From NCBI GenBank assembly GCA_044867345.1, contig JBIOUU010000186.1, positions 1 through 64,000 of the forward strand: a stretch of DNA of 64,000 nt, given 5' to 3'. Positions 24,761-32,533 of this stretch are shown in pieces. The position numbers and the translations under genes are program-made. Under the pieces are notes generated by a model that ran no database searches, was not told the origin of the DNA, and was given only the letters and a program-made list of their open reading frames with translations. Source of the stretch: AC-69 sp044867345. Its GTDB lineage: Bacteria; Actinomycetota; UBA4738; HRBIN12. Each line of letters opens with the position of its first letter. Within the stretch, counting starts at the first letter, position 1.

Positions 24761-25777
24761 CTAGACGAGCTGGCGGCCGAGCGCGAGCGCCAGGGCGTTC
24801 AGGTCCTTCGACAGCTCCAACAGATCCCCAGGCGTGAGGGCCTGAGGCCCGTCGCAGAGCGCCTCGCCGGGATCGTGGTGGACGTCGATCATCACGCCGT
24901 CGGCGCCCGCCGCGATCGCGGCGCGGGCCATGGGCGCGACGAGCTCACGGTGGCCCATCGCATGGGACGGGTCCACGATCACGGGAAGGTGGCTCTCCAG
25001 CTGGGCGACCACCATGCCGCCGAGGTCGAGCGTGTTCCTGGTGGCGGTCTCGAACGTCCGGATCCCTCGTTCGCACAGGATGATCTCGGAGTTTCCTCGC
25101 TGTGCGACGTACTCCGCCGCCATCAGCCACTCCTCGACGGTCGCGGAGAAGCCCCGCTTGAGGAGGACGGGCTTGCTCGTCGCGCCGACCTCCTTCAGCA
25201 GGGCGAAGTTCTGCATGTTGCGGGTGCCTACCTGGAGGGCATCGGCCCACGACGCCACGAGCTCCACGTCCCGTGGCTCCATCACCTCGGTCACGACCGG
25301 TAGCCCGGTGTCCTCCCGGCATCGGGCCAGGATCTCGAGGCCTCGTTCCCCCAGCCCCTGGAACGAGTACGGCGAGGTGCGGGGTTTGTACGCCCCGCCC
25401 CGCAGGATCGTGGCGCCCGCTGCCTTGGCCCCTTGCGCCGCGGCGAGGGCCTGCTCGTCGCTTTCCACCGCGCACGGTCCGGCGATGATCGTGAACGTCT
25501 CGCGCCCGACCGCGGCCGGACCCACCTTCACGGTCGTGGGCTGAGGGTGGAGCGCCCTGGCCACCATCTTGTAGGGCTTCCCCACCTGGATCAGGTGGTC
25601 CACGCCGGGGAAGTTGTCCAGGCCGAGCCCCATGAACGATGCCGTGTCGCCGACCAGACCGATGATCGTGTGCACCGCGCCGCGCGAGACGAAGGCCTCC
25701 CCGCCGGCCTCGCGGACCTTCTCGGAGACGCGTTCGATGTCCGCCTCCGTCGCGTCCCTCTTCATCACCACGACCAT
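24761..25777 (-). CDS. aroF: 3-deoxy-7-phosphoheptulonate synthase (DAHP synthase)
   Basis: A 338-residue type I DAHP synthase of the AroF/KDOPS-like subgroup, condensing phosphoenolpyruvate and erythrose 4-phosphate as the first shikimate-pathway step. Residues 1-70 form the ferredoxin-like regulatory domain (M-V-V-V-M-K-R-D-A-T); the barrel shows I-A-G-P-C-A-V-E-S, K-P-R-T-S-P-Y-S-F-Q-G, L-L-K-R-G, I-V-D-P-S-H-A-M-G-H-R and D-V-H-H-D-P. Such enzymes can be feedback-inhibited through the N-terminal domain. Upstream lie a leader peptide rich in Trp/Phe/Tyr and a terminator, so transcription is probably attenuated when aromatic amino acids are plentiful. ATG with GGAGG upstream. Confidence 0.95.
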   Translation of the reverse strand: MVVVMKRDATEADIERVSEKVREAGGEAFVSRGAVHTIIGLVGDTASFMGLGLDNFPGVDHLIQVGKPYKMVARALHPQPTTVKVGPAAVGRETFTIIAGPCAVESDEQALAAAQGAKAAGATILRGGAYKPRTSPYSFQGLGERGLEILARCREDTGLPVVTEVMEPRDVELVASWADALQVGTRNMQNFALLKEVGATSKPVLLKRGFSATVEEWLMAAEYVAQRGNSEIILCERGIRTFETATRNTLDLGGMVVAQLESHLPVIVDPSHAMGHRELVAPMARAAIAAGADGVMIDVHHDPGEALCDGPQALTPGDLLELSKDLNALALALGRQLV

Positions 25778-25816
25778 GGCAACCTCCGCATCCGGCGGGC
25801 CGCCCGGGAGGATGAG

Positions 25817-25841
25817 AAAACCCCGGGCGTTCGGCCCGGGG
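25817..25841 (-). terminator. Attenuator terminator upstream of aroF
   Basis: On the minus strand, an 8-base-pair stem CCCCGGGC/GCCCGGGG (25841-25834 with 25828-25821) around CGAAC, followed directly by TTTT. It lies between the leader peptide and aroF. Its 5' arm (25839-25833) can alternatively pair with GGCCCGG at the end of the leader-peptide coding region (25881-25875), a possible antiterminator. Confidence 0.8.
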
Positions 25842-25869
25842 TCCCCTGCGCTCCGTTCGGCTCAGGCGA

Positions 25870-25923
25870 CTACGCCGGGCCCCGCCCGCCGTAGAAGAAC
25901 CAGTCACCGAGGACGTGCCGCAT
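25870..25923 (-). CDS. Aromatic leader peptide of the aroF attenuator
   Basis: A 17-codon open reading frame encoding M-R-H-V-L-G-D-W-F-F-Y-G-G-R-G-P-A, with one Trp, two Phe and one Tyr in a row, the three end products of the pathway that aroF begins. It ends 92 bases before the aroF start, and an intrinsic terminator lies between. This is the layout of classical ribosome-stalling attenuation: scarcity of aminoacyl-tRNAs would hold the ribosome on the W-F-F-Y codons and favour antitermination. There is no ribosome-binding site; a promoter-like pair places transcription start at or near the ATG. Confidence 0.8.
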   Translation of the reverse strand: MRHVLGDWFFYGGRGPA

Positions 25924-25932
25924 CAGGCGCCT

Positions 25933-25961
25933 ATCGTGCCAGGCCAGCACGGCGATGGCAA
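25933..25961 (-). promoter_or_regulatory. Putative promoter of the aro leader transcript
   Basis: Minus strand TTGCCA (25961-25956, five of six to consensus), 17-base spacer, CACGAT (25938-25933, weak). The leader-peptide ATG follows the -10 by nine bases, so the leader may be translated from a nearly leaderless RNA. Confidence 0.4.
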
Positions 25962-26017
25962 CCGATCCGGCCTGGACCGATCCCGTCGCCCTCAGGCACG
26001 GCACCGAGGCTTCGGAC

Positions 26018-26023
26018 TAGGAT
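26018..26023 (+). promoter_or_regulatory. -10 element of leaderless upp
   Basis: TAGGAT, six bases, then the GTG start of upp; no ribosome-binding site. Confidence 0.5.
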
Positions 26024-26029
26024 GCGCGC

Positions 26030-26650
26030 GTGTCGGTGACCGTGGTCGCGCATCCGTTGGCGGAGCACCTCCTGACCCAGCTCCGTGACCGCGACACCCC
26101 CCCGCCGGTCTTCCGCACGCTCGCCAAGCGCCTGGCCCTGGCCATAACGTTCGAGGCCATCCGGGACCTCCCCACCGAGGAGGTCAAGATCGAGACGCCG
26201 CTCGAGCCGACGACGGGCCGGGTCCTGGCCGACACCCTGGTGGCCGTGCCGATCCTTCGGGCGGGCCTGGGGATGCTGGAGGCCGTGACGGAGCTGTTCC
26301 CGGAGGTGGCCGTGGGCTACATCGGGCTTGAACGCGACGAGGCCTCCCTGCTTCCGCAGTCGTACTACCGCAAGCTCCCGGAGGTGGCCGGTCGCCACGT
26401 GCTCGTGCTCGACCCCATGCTGGCCACCGGGGGATCGGGCGCGGCGGCCTGCGCAGCAGTGAAGGAGGGCGACCCCGCGTCGGTCCGGTTCGTGTGCGTC
26501 GTCTCTGCGCCCGAGGGGATCGGCAAGATGCAGGCCGAACACCCGGACGTCCCCATCTTCACCGCCGCGGTCGACCGGCAGCTGAACGATCGCGGATACA
26601 TCCTGCCCGGCCTCGGTGACTTCGGGGATCGGCTGTTCGGGACGGAGTGA
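26030..26650 (+). CDS. upp: Uracil phosphoribosyltransferase
   Basis: A 206-residue UPRT forming UMP from uracil and PRPP. Motifs: L-R-A-G-L-G-M flexible region near residue 83, PRPP loop V-L-V-L-D-P-M-L-A-T-G-G-S near 128, and the C-terminal uracil-recognition stretch G-Y-I-L-P-G-L-G-D-F-G-D-R. Length is typical. It precedes the nucleoside-type BMP/ABC importer by 71 bases, which fits a pyrimidine/purine salvage locus. GTG start is supported by the -10 hexamer six bases upstream. Confidence 0.96.
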   Translation: MSVTVVAHPLAEHLLTQLRDRDTPPPVFRTLAKRLALAITFEAIRDLPTEEVKIETPLEPTTGRVLADTLVAVPILRAGLGMLEAVTELFPEVAVGYIGLERDEASLLPQSYYRKLPEVAGRHVLVLDPMLATGGSGAAACAAVKEGDPASVRFVCVVSAPEGIGKMQAEHPDVPIFTAAVDRQLNDRGYILPGLGDFGDRLFGTE

Positions 26651-26684
26651 GGATCGGGCCCGTCTGCCTGGATGGACGCTTGCG

Positions 26685-26690
26685 TATGAT
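26685..26690 (+). promoter_or_regulatory. Putative -10 of the BMP importer operon
   Basis: TATGAT (five of six to consensus) with TTGCG before it, 31 bases ahead of the BMP start and followed by a GAGAAGGAGGGGG ribosome-binding site. Confidence 0.4.
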
Positions 26691-26721
26691 TCGTCGGGAA
26701 GGTGAGAGAAGGAGGGGGCTG

Positions 26722-27804
26722 ATGAGGAAACTCCTACGGTTCGTCGCCGTCTTCGGACTGTTCGCGCTGGTCACGTCGGCCTGCGCAAAGAGCAGCGAGG
26801 AGGGCGCGAACCCGACCGGCGGGGCCCTGCCCGGTGCCGGGATGTCGGGGTGCGAGGTCACCGACACGGGTGGCATCGATGACAAGAGCTTCAACGCCAC
26901 CGCGTACAAGGGCCTCACCGATGCTGAGAACGACGTTGGGATCAAGGCCAGCTATCTCGAGTCGCAGACCCAGCAGGACTACACGCCCAACATCCGGGCC
27001 TTCCTGGGCAAGTGCGACCTCATCGTAACGGTTGGGTTCTTCCTGGGCGACGCCACGGCTGCCGCGGCCAAGGCGAACCCCGACCAGAAGTTCGCCATCG
27101 TCGACTTCGCGTACGACCCGCCGATCAAGAACGTCCTCGGGCTCACGTTCCAGACGGATCAGGCGGCGTTCCTTGCCGGCTACCTGGCCGCAGGCATGTC
27201 CAAGTCCGGCAAGATCGGGACCTTCGGCGGGGCCAACATCCCGACGGTCACGATCTTCATGAACGGGCTGGCGGCGGGTATCGGACGATACAACCAGGAC
27301 AATGGCACCAGCGTGAAGCTCTTGGGTTGGAACCCGGCGAAGCAAGACGGCACGTTCACCGGCGACTTCGAGAACCAGGACAACGGCAGGCGGGTGACCG
27401 AGGACCTGATCTCGGAGGGCGCCGACATCATCCTGCCGGTCGCCGGCCCGGTCGGTCTCGGGGCTGCCGCGGCTGCGCAGGACGCCGGCGGGGTCAACCT
27501 GATCTGGGTCGACGTGGACGGCTGCGTCTCGGCCTCCGAGTACTGCAGCCTGTTCCTCACGAGCATCGAGAAGCACATGGATATCGCCGTCCATGAGGCA
27601 ATGAAGAGCGTCGTGGATGGAACATTCCAGGGCGGCACCAACTACTCGGGGACGCTCGAGAACGACGGCGTGGGCATCGCCCCGTACCACGACTTCGAGA
27701 GCCAAGTCCCGCCAGAGCTCAGCAGCAAGATCGACGAGCTCAAGCAGGGGATCATCGGAGGGACCGTCTCCGTCGATCCCAAGGACTACCTGAAGTACCT
27801 GTAA
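26722..27804 (+). CDS. BMP-family substrate-binding lipoprotein
   Basis: A 360-residue basic-membrane-protein (BMP/Med/PnrA) family lipoprotein. An N-terminal signal with lipobox T-S-A-C (Cys near residue 20) directs membrane anchoring. D-T-G-G-I-D-D-K-S-F-N near residue 50 is the family's ligand-binding signature, and I-V-T-V-G-F-F-L-G-D and I-L-P-V-A-G-P-V-G are conserved strands. BMP proteins bind purine nucleosides and related compounds and feed an ABC importer, encoded directly downstream. The ATG was chosen for the strong ribosome-binding site and complete signal peptide. Confidence 0.93.
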   Translation: MRKLLRFVAVFGLFALVTSACAKSSEEGANPTGGALPGAGMSGCEVTDTGGIDDKSFNATAYKGLTDAENDVGIKASYLESQTQQDYTPNIRAFLGKCDLIVTVGFFLGDATAAAAKANPDQKFAIVDFAYDPPIKNVLGLTFQTDQAAFLAGYLAAGMSKSGKIGTFGGANIPTVTIFMNGLAAGIGRYNQDNGTSVKLLGWNPAKQDGTFTGDFENQDNGRRVTEDLISEGADIILPVAGPVGLGAAAAAQDAGGVNLIWVDVDGCVSASEYCSLFLTSIEKHMDIAVHEAMKSVVDGTFQGGTNYSGTLENDGVGIAPYHDFESQVPPELSSKIDELKQGIIGGTVSVDPKDYLKYL

Positions 27805-27823
27805 GCGGGCACGACGACGGGCG

Positions 27824-27839
27824 CCGGGAAAATTCCCGG
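27824..27839 (+). other. Intercistronic inverted repeat
   Basis: A 16-base perfect palindrome of CCGGGAA and TTCCCGG around AA, between the BMP gene and its ATPase. It may stabilise or partly terminate the binding-protein mRNA, which usually needs higher expression than the permease genes. Confidence 0.45.
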
Positions 27840-27882
27840 TGGCCCCCCGTATGCTTTCCGCTGACCGGATGGGAGGCCGCCG

Positions 27883-29409
27883 GTGCGCCTGGAGTTGAGG
27901 GGGATCACCAAGCGCTTCCCGGGCGTCGTGGCCAACGATCACGTCGACCTCGAGGTCGAGGAGGGCGAGATCCTGGCGCTCCTCGGCGAGAACGGTGCCG
28001 GCAAGACCACCCTCATGAACATCCTCTACGGCCTGTACCACGCCGACGAGGGGGAGATCCTGATCGACGCGGAGCCGGTCAAGTTCCGCGACCCGGGCGA
28101 CGCGATCCGCGCAGGGCTCGGCATGGTGCACCAGCACTTCATGCTGATCCCGGTGTTCACGGTCACCGAGAACGTCATCCTCGGCATCGAGCCGACGGGG
28201 CCGCTCGGCTGGCTCGACCGCCGGCGGGCCCGCACGAGGGTCTCGGAGCTCAGCCAGACCTACGGCCTGGCCGTTCCACCAGACGCGATGGTGGAGGAGC
28301 TGCCGGTGGGCGTGCAGCAACGAGTGGAGATCCTGAAGGCGCTCTACCGCGAGGCCCAGGTCCTGATCCTGGACGAGCCGACCGCCGTGCTCACGCCCCA
28401 GGAAACCGAGGAGCTCTTCGCCGTGATGCGATCGCTCAAGGCGGGCGGCAAGTCGGTCATCTTCATCACGCACAAGCTGAAAGAGGTGCTCGCGGTGGCC
28501 GACCGGATCACGGTCCTCCGGGGTGGCAAGGTCGTCGGGACGACGACGCCGGAGGCGGCCAGGGAGGCCGAGCTCGCATCGATGATGGTTGGCCGGGCGG
28601 TCAGCCTCACCGTGGAGAAGGGCCCGCCGGCGCCCAAGGAACCGGTGCTGGAGGTGGCGGACCTCGTCGTGCTGGACGACCGGGCCCAGGTGGCCGTGGA
28701 CGGAGTTTCGTTCGACGTGCGGGCCGGCGAGATCGTGTGCGTCGCCGGCGTCCAGGGCAACGGGCAGACGGAGCTCGTGGAAGCGCTGACGGGGCTCCGG
28801 CAGTCGGCTTCGGGCGAGGTTCGGCTGAAGGATCGCGACATCGCGAAGGCCACGCCAAAGCAGGTCCTCGAGGCGGGAGTGGGACACGTACCGGAGGATC
28901 GCCAGCGCGACGGCCTGATCGTGGACTTCACGATCGCCGACAACCTGGTCTTGAACACGTACGACCGCTCGCCGTTCGCCCGCCGGATGGTTCGGGATCA
29001 GGGAGCGATCCGCGAGTCGGCCCTCGCGCGCGTGCGCGAGTTCGACATCCGGACACCGTCGGTCGACATCCCGGCCAGGAACCTCTCGGGTGGGAACCAG
29101 CAGAAGGTCGTGGTGGCGCGGGAGCTCTCACGTCCCATCTCCCTGCTCATCGCAAGCCAGCCCACCCGCGGCCTGGATGTCGGATCGATCGAGTACATCC
29201 ATCGGCAGATCGTGAAGCAGCGGGACGCGGGCATCGCGGTGCTGATCGTCTCCTCCGAGCTCGACGAGGTGCTCGCCCTGGGCGACCGGATCGCGGTCAT
29301 GTATCGAGGCCGGATCGTGGACATCGTCCAGGCGAAGGAGGCCACTCGGGACGAGCTCGGCCTGATGATGGCCGGCGCGACCGAAGCGAAGGCGGCGGCG
29401 AGTGGCTGA
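27883..29409 (+). CDS. Nucleoside-type ABC importer, ATP-binding protein
   Basis: A 508-residue fusion of two ABC ATPase domains, as in YufO/RbsA-type importers. First domain: Walker A G-E-N-G-A-G-K-T-T near residue 36, Q-loop V-H-Q-H-F, signature L-P-V-G-V-Q-Q-R-V-E, Walker B V-L-I-L-D-E-P-T. Second domain: degenerate Walker A V-Q-G-N-G-Q-T-E, intact signature L-S-G-G-N-Q-Q-K but Walker B ends L-L-I-A-S-Q-P-T (Glu replaced by Gln-type position), so this half is probably not catalytic. GTG start after a GGGAGG site. Overlaps the following permease gene by 8 bases. Confidence 0.94.
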   Translation: MRLELRGITKRFPGVVANDHVDLEVEEGEILALLGENGAGKTTLMNILYGLYHADEGEILIDAEPVKFRDPGDAIRAGLGMVHQHFMLIPVFTVTENVILGIEPTGPLGWLDRRRARTRVSELSQTYGLAVPPDAMVEELPVGVQQRVEILKALYREAQVLILDEPTAVLTPQETEELFAVMRSLKAGGKSVIFITHKLKEVLAVADRITVLRGGKVVGTTTPEAAREAELASMMVGRAVSLTVEKGPPAPKEPVLEVADLVVLDDRAQVAVDGVSFDVRAGEIVCVAGVQGNGQTELVEALTGLRQSASGEVRLKDRDIAKATPKQVLEAGVGHVPEDRQRDGLIVDFTIADNLVLNTYDRSPFARRMVRDQGAIRESALARVREFDIRTPSVDIPARNLSGGNQQKVVVARELSRPISLLIASQPTRGLDVGSIEYIHRQIVKQRDAGIAVLIVSSELDEVLALGDRIAVMYRGRIVDIVQAKEATRDELGLMMAGATEAKAAASG

Positions 29410-30661
29410 GCAGGTCATCGCGGAGAAGGTCGAGCAACCGGAGGCCCCGGCCCCGCAGCCGGCCCAGCCCAAAGAACACTGGTGGGACAGGCTCATCGTC
29501 CCCGCCCTCGCGGTGATCACGGCCCTGGCCATCGGCGCGCTCGTGATCGTGTTCTCCGACACCGACATCCTGAAGAGCTGGTCGGGATTCTTCGTGCATC
29601 CGGCGGACACGCTCCGCATCTCCGGCCAAGCTATCTGGGACTCGTATTACGCCCTGTTCACGGGGGCGTTCGGAAGCCCCACGGAGCTCTGGCGCGGGAT
29701 CACCTCGGGGAGTTGGACGGAGTTCCAGAACGCGCTCTACCCGCTCTCCGAGACCATCGTCACCGCCACACCGTTGATCTTCGCCGGCCTGGCCGTGGCG
29801 ATCGGATTCCACGCCGGTTTGTTCAACATCGGCGCGGAGGGCCAGATCACGGTGGGGGCCGTCGTCGCGGCCGCGGTGGGATTCTCGTTCCCGGGCCTGC
29901 CGGGGTTCCTCCACGTCATCCTGATCGTCCTGGCTGGCTTCGTGGGTGGCGCGGTCTGGGGTTTCATCCCCGGCATCCTGAAGGCGAAGACCGGGGCCCA
30001 CGAGGTCATCGTCACGATCATGCTGAACTGGATCTCCTATCCTCTGGCCTTCTACTTCCTCAGCCATAGCTTCTTCCAGCGACCGGGCCGGACCGACCCC
30101 ATCTCGAAGCCGGTCCACGGGGCGTTCCCATTGCTCCTGGGGTCAGGGTTGCGAGTGCATGCCGGGATCCTCCTGGCACTCCTGGTTGCGGCAGCGGTGG
30201 GGTTCCTCATCTACCGGACCACCAACGGCTTCGAGTTCCGCGCGGTCGGTGCGAACCCCGACGCCGCCCGGGCGGCCGGGATCAGCCCGGGCCGCACGTA
30301 TGTGCTCGTCATGACGCTCGCCGGCGGTCTTGCGGGGCTCGCCGGATCCAATCAGCTGCTTTCCGTTACGCCCAGCCTCACACCCGGGTTCTCCTCTGGC
30401 TTCGGTTTCGACGCCATCGCGCTCGCCCTCCTCGGGCGCTCGAACCCGTGGGGGGTGGCTACCGCGGCCATCCTGTTCGGCGCGATGCGAGCAGGTTCCC
30501 GAGCCATGCAGGCTGCCACCGCGACGCCCGTCGACATCGTCGTCGTGATCCAGGCGCTCGTGATCGTGTTCATCGCCGCCCCGTCGCTCGTCCGGGCCAT
30601 CTATCGGATCAAGGTGAAGCGGCCCGAGGGCCTCGAGATCCTCACGAAGGGGCTGGCCTGA
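29402..30661 (+). CDS. Nucleoside-type ABC importer permease 1
   Basis: A 419-residue BPD_transp_2-type permease (YufP-like). A ~35-residue acidic/Pro-rich cytoplasmic N-terminus precedes a first span near 38-58; eight to ten further spans follow. Family markers: G-L-F-N-I-G-A-E-G-Q near residue 140, E-V-I-V-T-I-M-L-N-W, F-R-A-V-G-A-N-P-D-A-A, and the C-terminal A-L-L-G-R-S-N-P. GTG start lies inside the end of the ATPase gene. Works as a heterodimer with the next gene product. Confidence 0.93.
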   Translation: MAEQVIAEKVEQPEAPAPQPAQPKEHWWDRLIVPALAVITALAIGALVIVFSDTDILKSWSGFFVHPADTLRISGQAIWDSYYALFTGAFGSPTELWRGITSGSWTEFQNALYPLSETIVTATPLIFAGLAVAIGFHAGLFNIGAEGQITVGAVVAAAVGFSFPGLPGFLHVILIVLAGFVGGAVWGFIPGILKAKTGAHEVIVTIMLNWISYPLAFYFLSHSFFQRPGRTDPISKPVHGAFPLLLGSGLRVHAGILLALLVAAAVGFLIYRTTNGFEFRAVGANPDAARAAGISPGRTYVLVMTLAGGLAGLAGSNQLLSVTPSLTPGFSSGFGFDAIALALLGRSNPWGVATAAILFGAMRAGSRAMQAATATPVDIVVVIQALVIVFIAAPSLVRAIYRIKVKRPEGLEILTKGLA

Positions 30662-31941
30662 TGGCGGTCTCCCCGACCGCGATCCGCGGCCAGGTCGTCG
30701 CCGAGACCACGACCAGGGCTCGGGTCCTCGGGATCCTGTTCCTGCTGTTTGCCCTGGCCATACTGTTGCTCTTCGGCCTTGGCTCCGACCCCGCCTTGAG
30801 GACGACGTTCCAGCTGAACCAGACCGGTACGGGGACCACTGCGTTGCGGCTCCCCGACCTGGTGATCCCGTCCAGGGGAACCGCTTTTCTCCTGTCGGCG
30901 ATCTGCGCGTTCCTGGCCGGCGTGCAGCTCACCCGGGGCTTCGGCCGACGGACGAACCTGATCCTCGGCATCGTCGTGTTCGTCTTCGTGTTCGCCTTCC
31001 TGACGTGGGCCGCGCGGGACAACTCCCTGAACCTCCTCGGGATGCTGCAGAGCACGCTGCTGCGATCGGTGCCCATCACGTTCGGAGCGCTCTCCGGCGT
31101 GTTGTGCGAGCGATCGGGGATCATCAACATCGCGATCGAGGGCATGCTCCTCTCCGCGGCATTCACGGGGTCGGTGGTCGGCAGTGCGACGCACAGCCTG
31201 TGGATGGGTTTGATCGGCGGGGCGATCGTCGGTGGGCTGCTCGGGGCGTTCCTGGCGCTCCTGTCGATCCGCTACGTCGTCAACCAGATCATCGCCGGCA
31301 CGGTCATCAACATCTTCGCCCTGGGCATCACGGGATTCCTCTCCGCACGGATCCTCGAGCAGTATCAGAACCTCAACAATCCAGGACGGTTCGAGCCCGT
31401 CACCATCCCGCTGCTCTCCAAGATCCCCGTCCTCGGGCCCGTGCTGTTCGACGAGAACGTCTTCGTCTACATCATGTTCGTGTTGATCGTCGCCATCTAC
31501 CTGGGACTGTTCGAGACGCGTTGGGGCCTCCGCGTGCGAGCCGTGGGCGAGCACCCCCGAGCCGCCGACACGGTCGGGATCAAGGTGCTCTACACGAGAT
31601 ATCGCAACGTGATCCTCGGGGGGATGGTCGCCGGGATCGGGGGCGCGTACTTCACGCTCGGCTCGGTGGGACGGTTCGACGAGAACATGACGGCCGGCCG
31701 CGGGTTCATCGGCCTGGCCGCGATGATCTTCGGCCGGTGGAATCCCGTCGGGGCGTTCCTCGCGGCCCTGGTCTTCGGCTTCGCGGACTCGCTCCAGACC
31801 AAGCTGTCGATCCTGCAGGTCCCCATCCCCTCGGAGTTCCTGCAGATGGCCCCGTACCTCGTGACGATCTTCGTCGTGGCCGGGGTCGTGCGCAAGGCAA
31901 GGCCGCCGGCCGCAGACGGACAGCCCTACCTCAAGGAGTAG
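30661..31941 (+). CDS. Nucleoside-type ABC importer permease 2
   Basis: A 426-residue BPD_transp_2-type permease (YufQ-like), partner of the preceding permease. Markers are C-E-R-S-G-I-I-N-I-A-I-E-G-M, Q-I-I-A-G-T-V-I-N, R-V-A-x-G-E-H-P type motif R-A-V-G-E-H-P-R-A-A-D-T-V-G, and A-A-M-I-F-G-R-W-N-P. The ATG shares one base with the stop of permease 1 (TGATG). The 3' end overlaps the convergent cysteine hydrolase gene by 11 bases. Completes the BMP-ATPase-permease-permease unit. Confidence 0.93.
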   Translation: MAVSPTAIRGQVVAETTTRARVLGILFLLFALAILLLFGLGSDPALRTTFQLNQTGTGTTALRLPDLVIPSRGTAFLLSAICAFLAGVQLTRGFGRRTNLILGIVVFVFVFAFLTWAARDNSLNLLGMLQSTLLRSVPITFGALSGVLCERSGIINIAIEGMLLSAAFTGSVVGSATHSLWMGLIGGAIVGGLLGAFLALLSIRYVVNQIIAGTVINIFALGITGFLSARILEQYQNLNNPGRFEPVTIPLLSKIPVLGPVLFDENVFVYIMFVLIVAIYLGLFETRWGLRVRAVGEHPRAADTVGIKVLYTRYRNVILGGMVAGIGGAYFTLGSVGRFDENMTAGRGFIGLAAMIFGRWNPVGAFLAALVFGFADSLQTKLSILQVPIPSEFLQMAPYLVTIFVVAGVVRKARPPAADGQPYLKE

Positions 31942-32533
31942 CCGCGCCCGCTCTCGGCGCGCCTGCCACGGATTCGCCGATCCGACGCAACTCATCGTCC
32001 ACCGTGGTCAGGGTGATCTGCGGTGCGAACCCGTTCGCCAGCCCGAGGGCGCGCTCGTGTGCATCCGCCGTCGCGCCACGGCAGGCATCGGCCACGATCC
32101 GCACGAACATGCCGTCGTCGGCGGCGGGGAGCGCCGTGGAGATCACGCAGCAGTCGGTAGCGACTCCGCAGAGCACCAGCGTCTTCGACGCCCCCGCCAA
32201 GGTCCGAAGCTCCGGCCCCCATTTGGAGAACCGCTCCTTGTCCAGGGTGGGGACCCGCCGCGACGCCCACGGCTCGACCAGCTCCAGCCACTCGCGGCGC
32301 TCCGGTTTCGCCACTTCGCTCCACAGCTCGAAGTAAGGCACCCAGCTCCCCTCGGGATGCTCGGGCACGCCGTAGCGAGTAAACACGACCCTGTCGCCGA
32401 ACGCGCCAACGAGCCTGTCGATGGGCTCGACGATCTCGTCGAACCCGGGGGTGGCCCACGGGCTCTCAGGGTCGCGGAAGACGTGCTGCATGTCGACGAC
32501 GACGAGCAGCGGGGACGAGACCGGCTCGCTCAT
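31931..32533 (-). CDS. Isochorismatase-family cysteine hydrolase
   Basis: A 200-residue cysteine hydrolase with the family triad: Asp14 (V-V-V-D-M-Q), Lys99 (T-L-D-K-E) and Cys129 (G-V-A-T-D-C-C-V, cis-peptide motif). Family members hydrolyse nicotinamide, N-carbamoyl compounds, biuret or isochorismate. Coupling by an ATGA overlap to an NCS1 nucleobase/hydantoin-type permease suggests the substrate arrives through that permease, for instance an amide or carbamoyl product of nucleobase breakdown; this is inference. The ATG is decided by that overlap. Confidence 0.87.
   Translation of the reverse strand: MSEPVSSPLLVVVDMQHVFRDPESPWATPGFDEIVEPIDRLVGAFGDRVVFTRYGVPEHPEGSWVPYFELWSEVAKPERREWLELVEPWASRRVPTLDKERFSKWGPELRTLAGASKTLVLCGVATDCCVISTALPAADDGMFVRIVADACRGATADAHERALGLANGFAPQITLTTVDDELRRIGESVAGAPRAGAATP

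Noticed and set aside
26651..26721. Riboswitch (purine or other) upstream of the BMP lipoprotein
   Set aside because: The gap is only 71 bases, with no hairpin set or known aptamer core; a simple promoter and ribosome-binding site explain it.
27824..27882. Operon-ending terminator between BMP and ATPase genes
   Set aside because: The palindrome has almost no loop and no T tract; the downstream genes are the obvious partners, so it is listed only as an inverted repeat.
26734..28887. 717-codon minus-strand frame opposite the BMP and ATPase genes
   Set aside because: Low-complexity Arg/His/Asp composition with no motifs; shadow of the plus-strand coding sequence.
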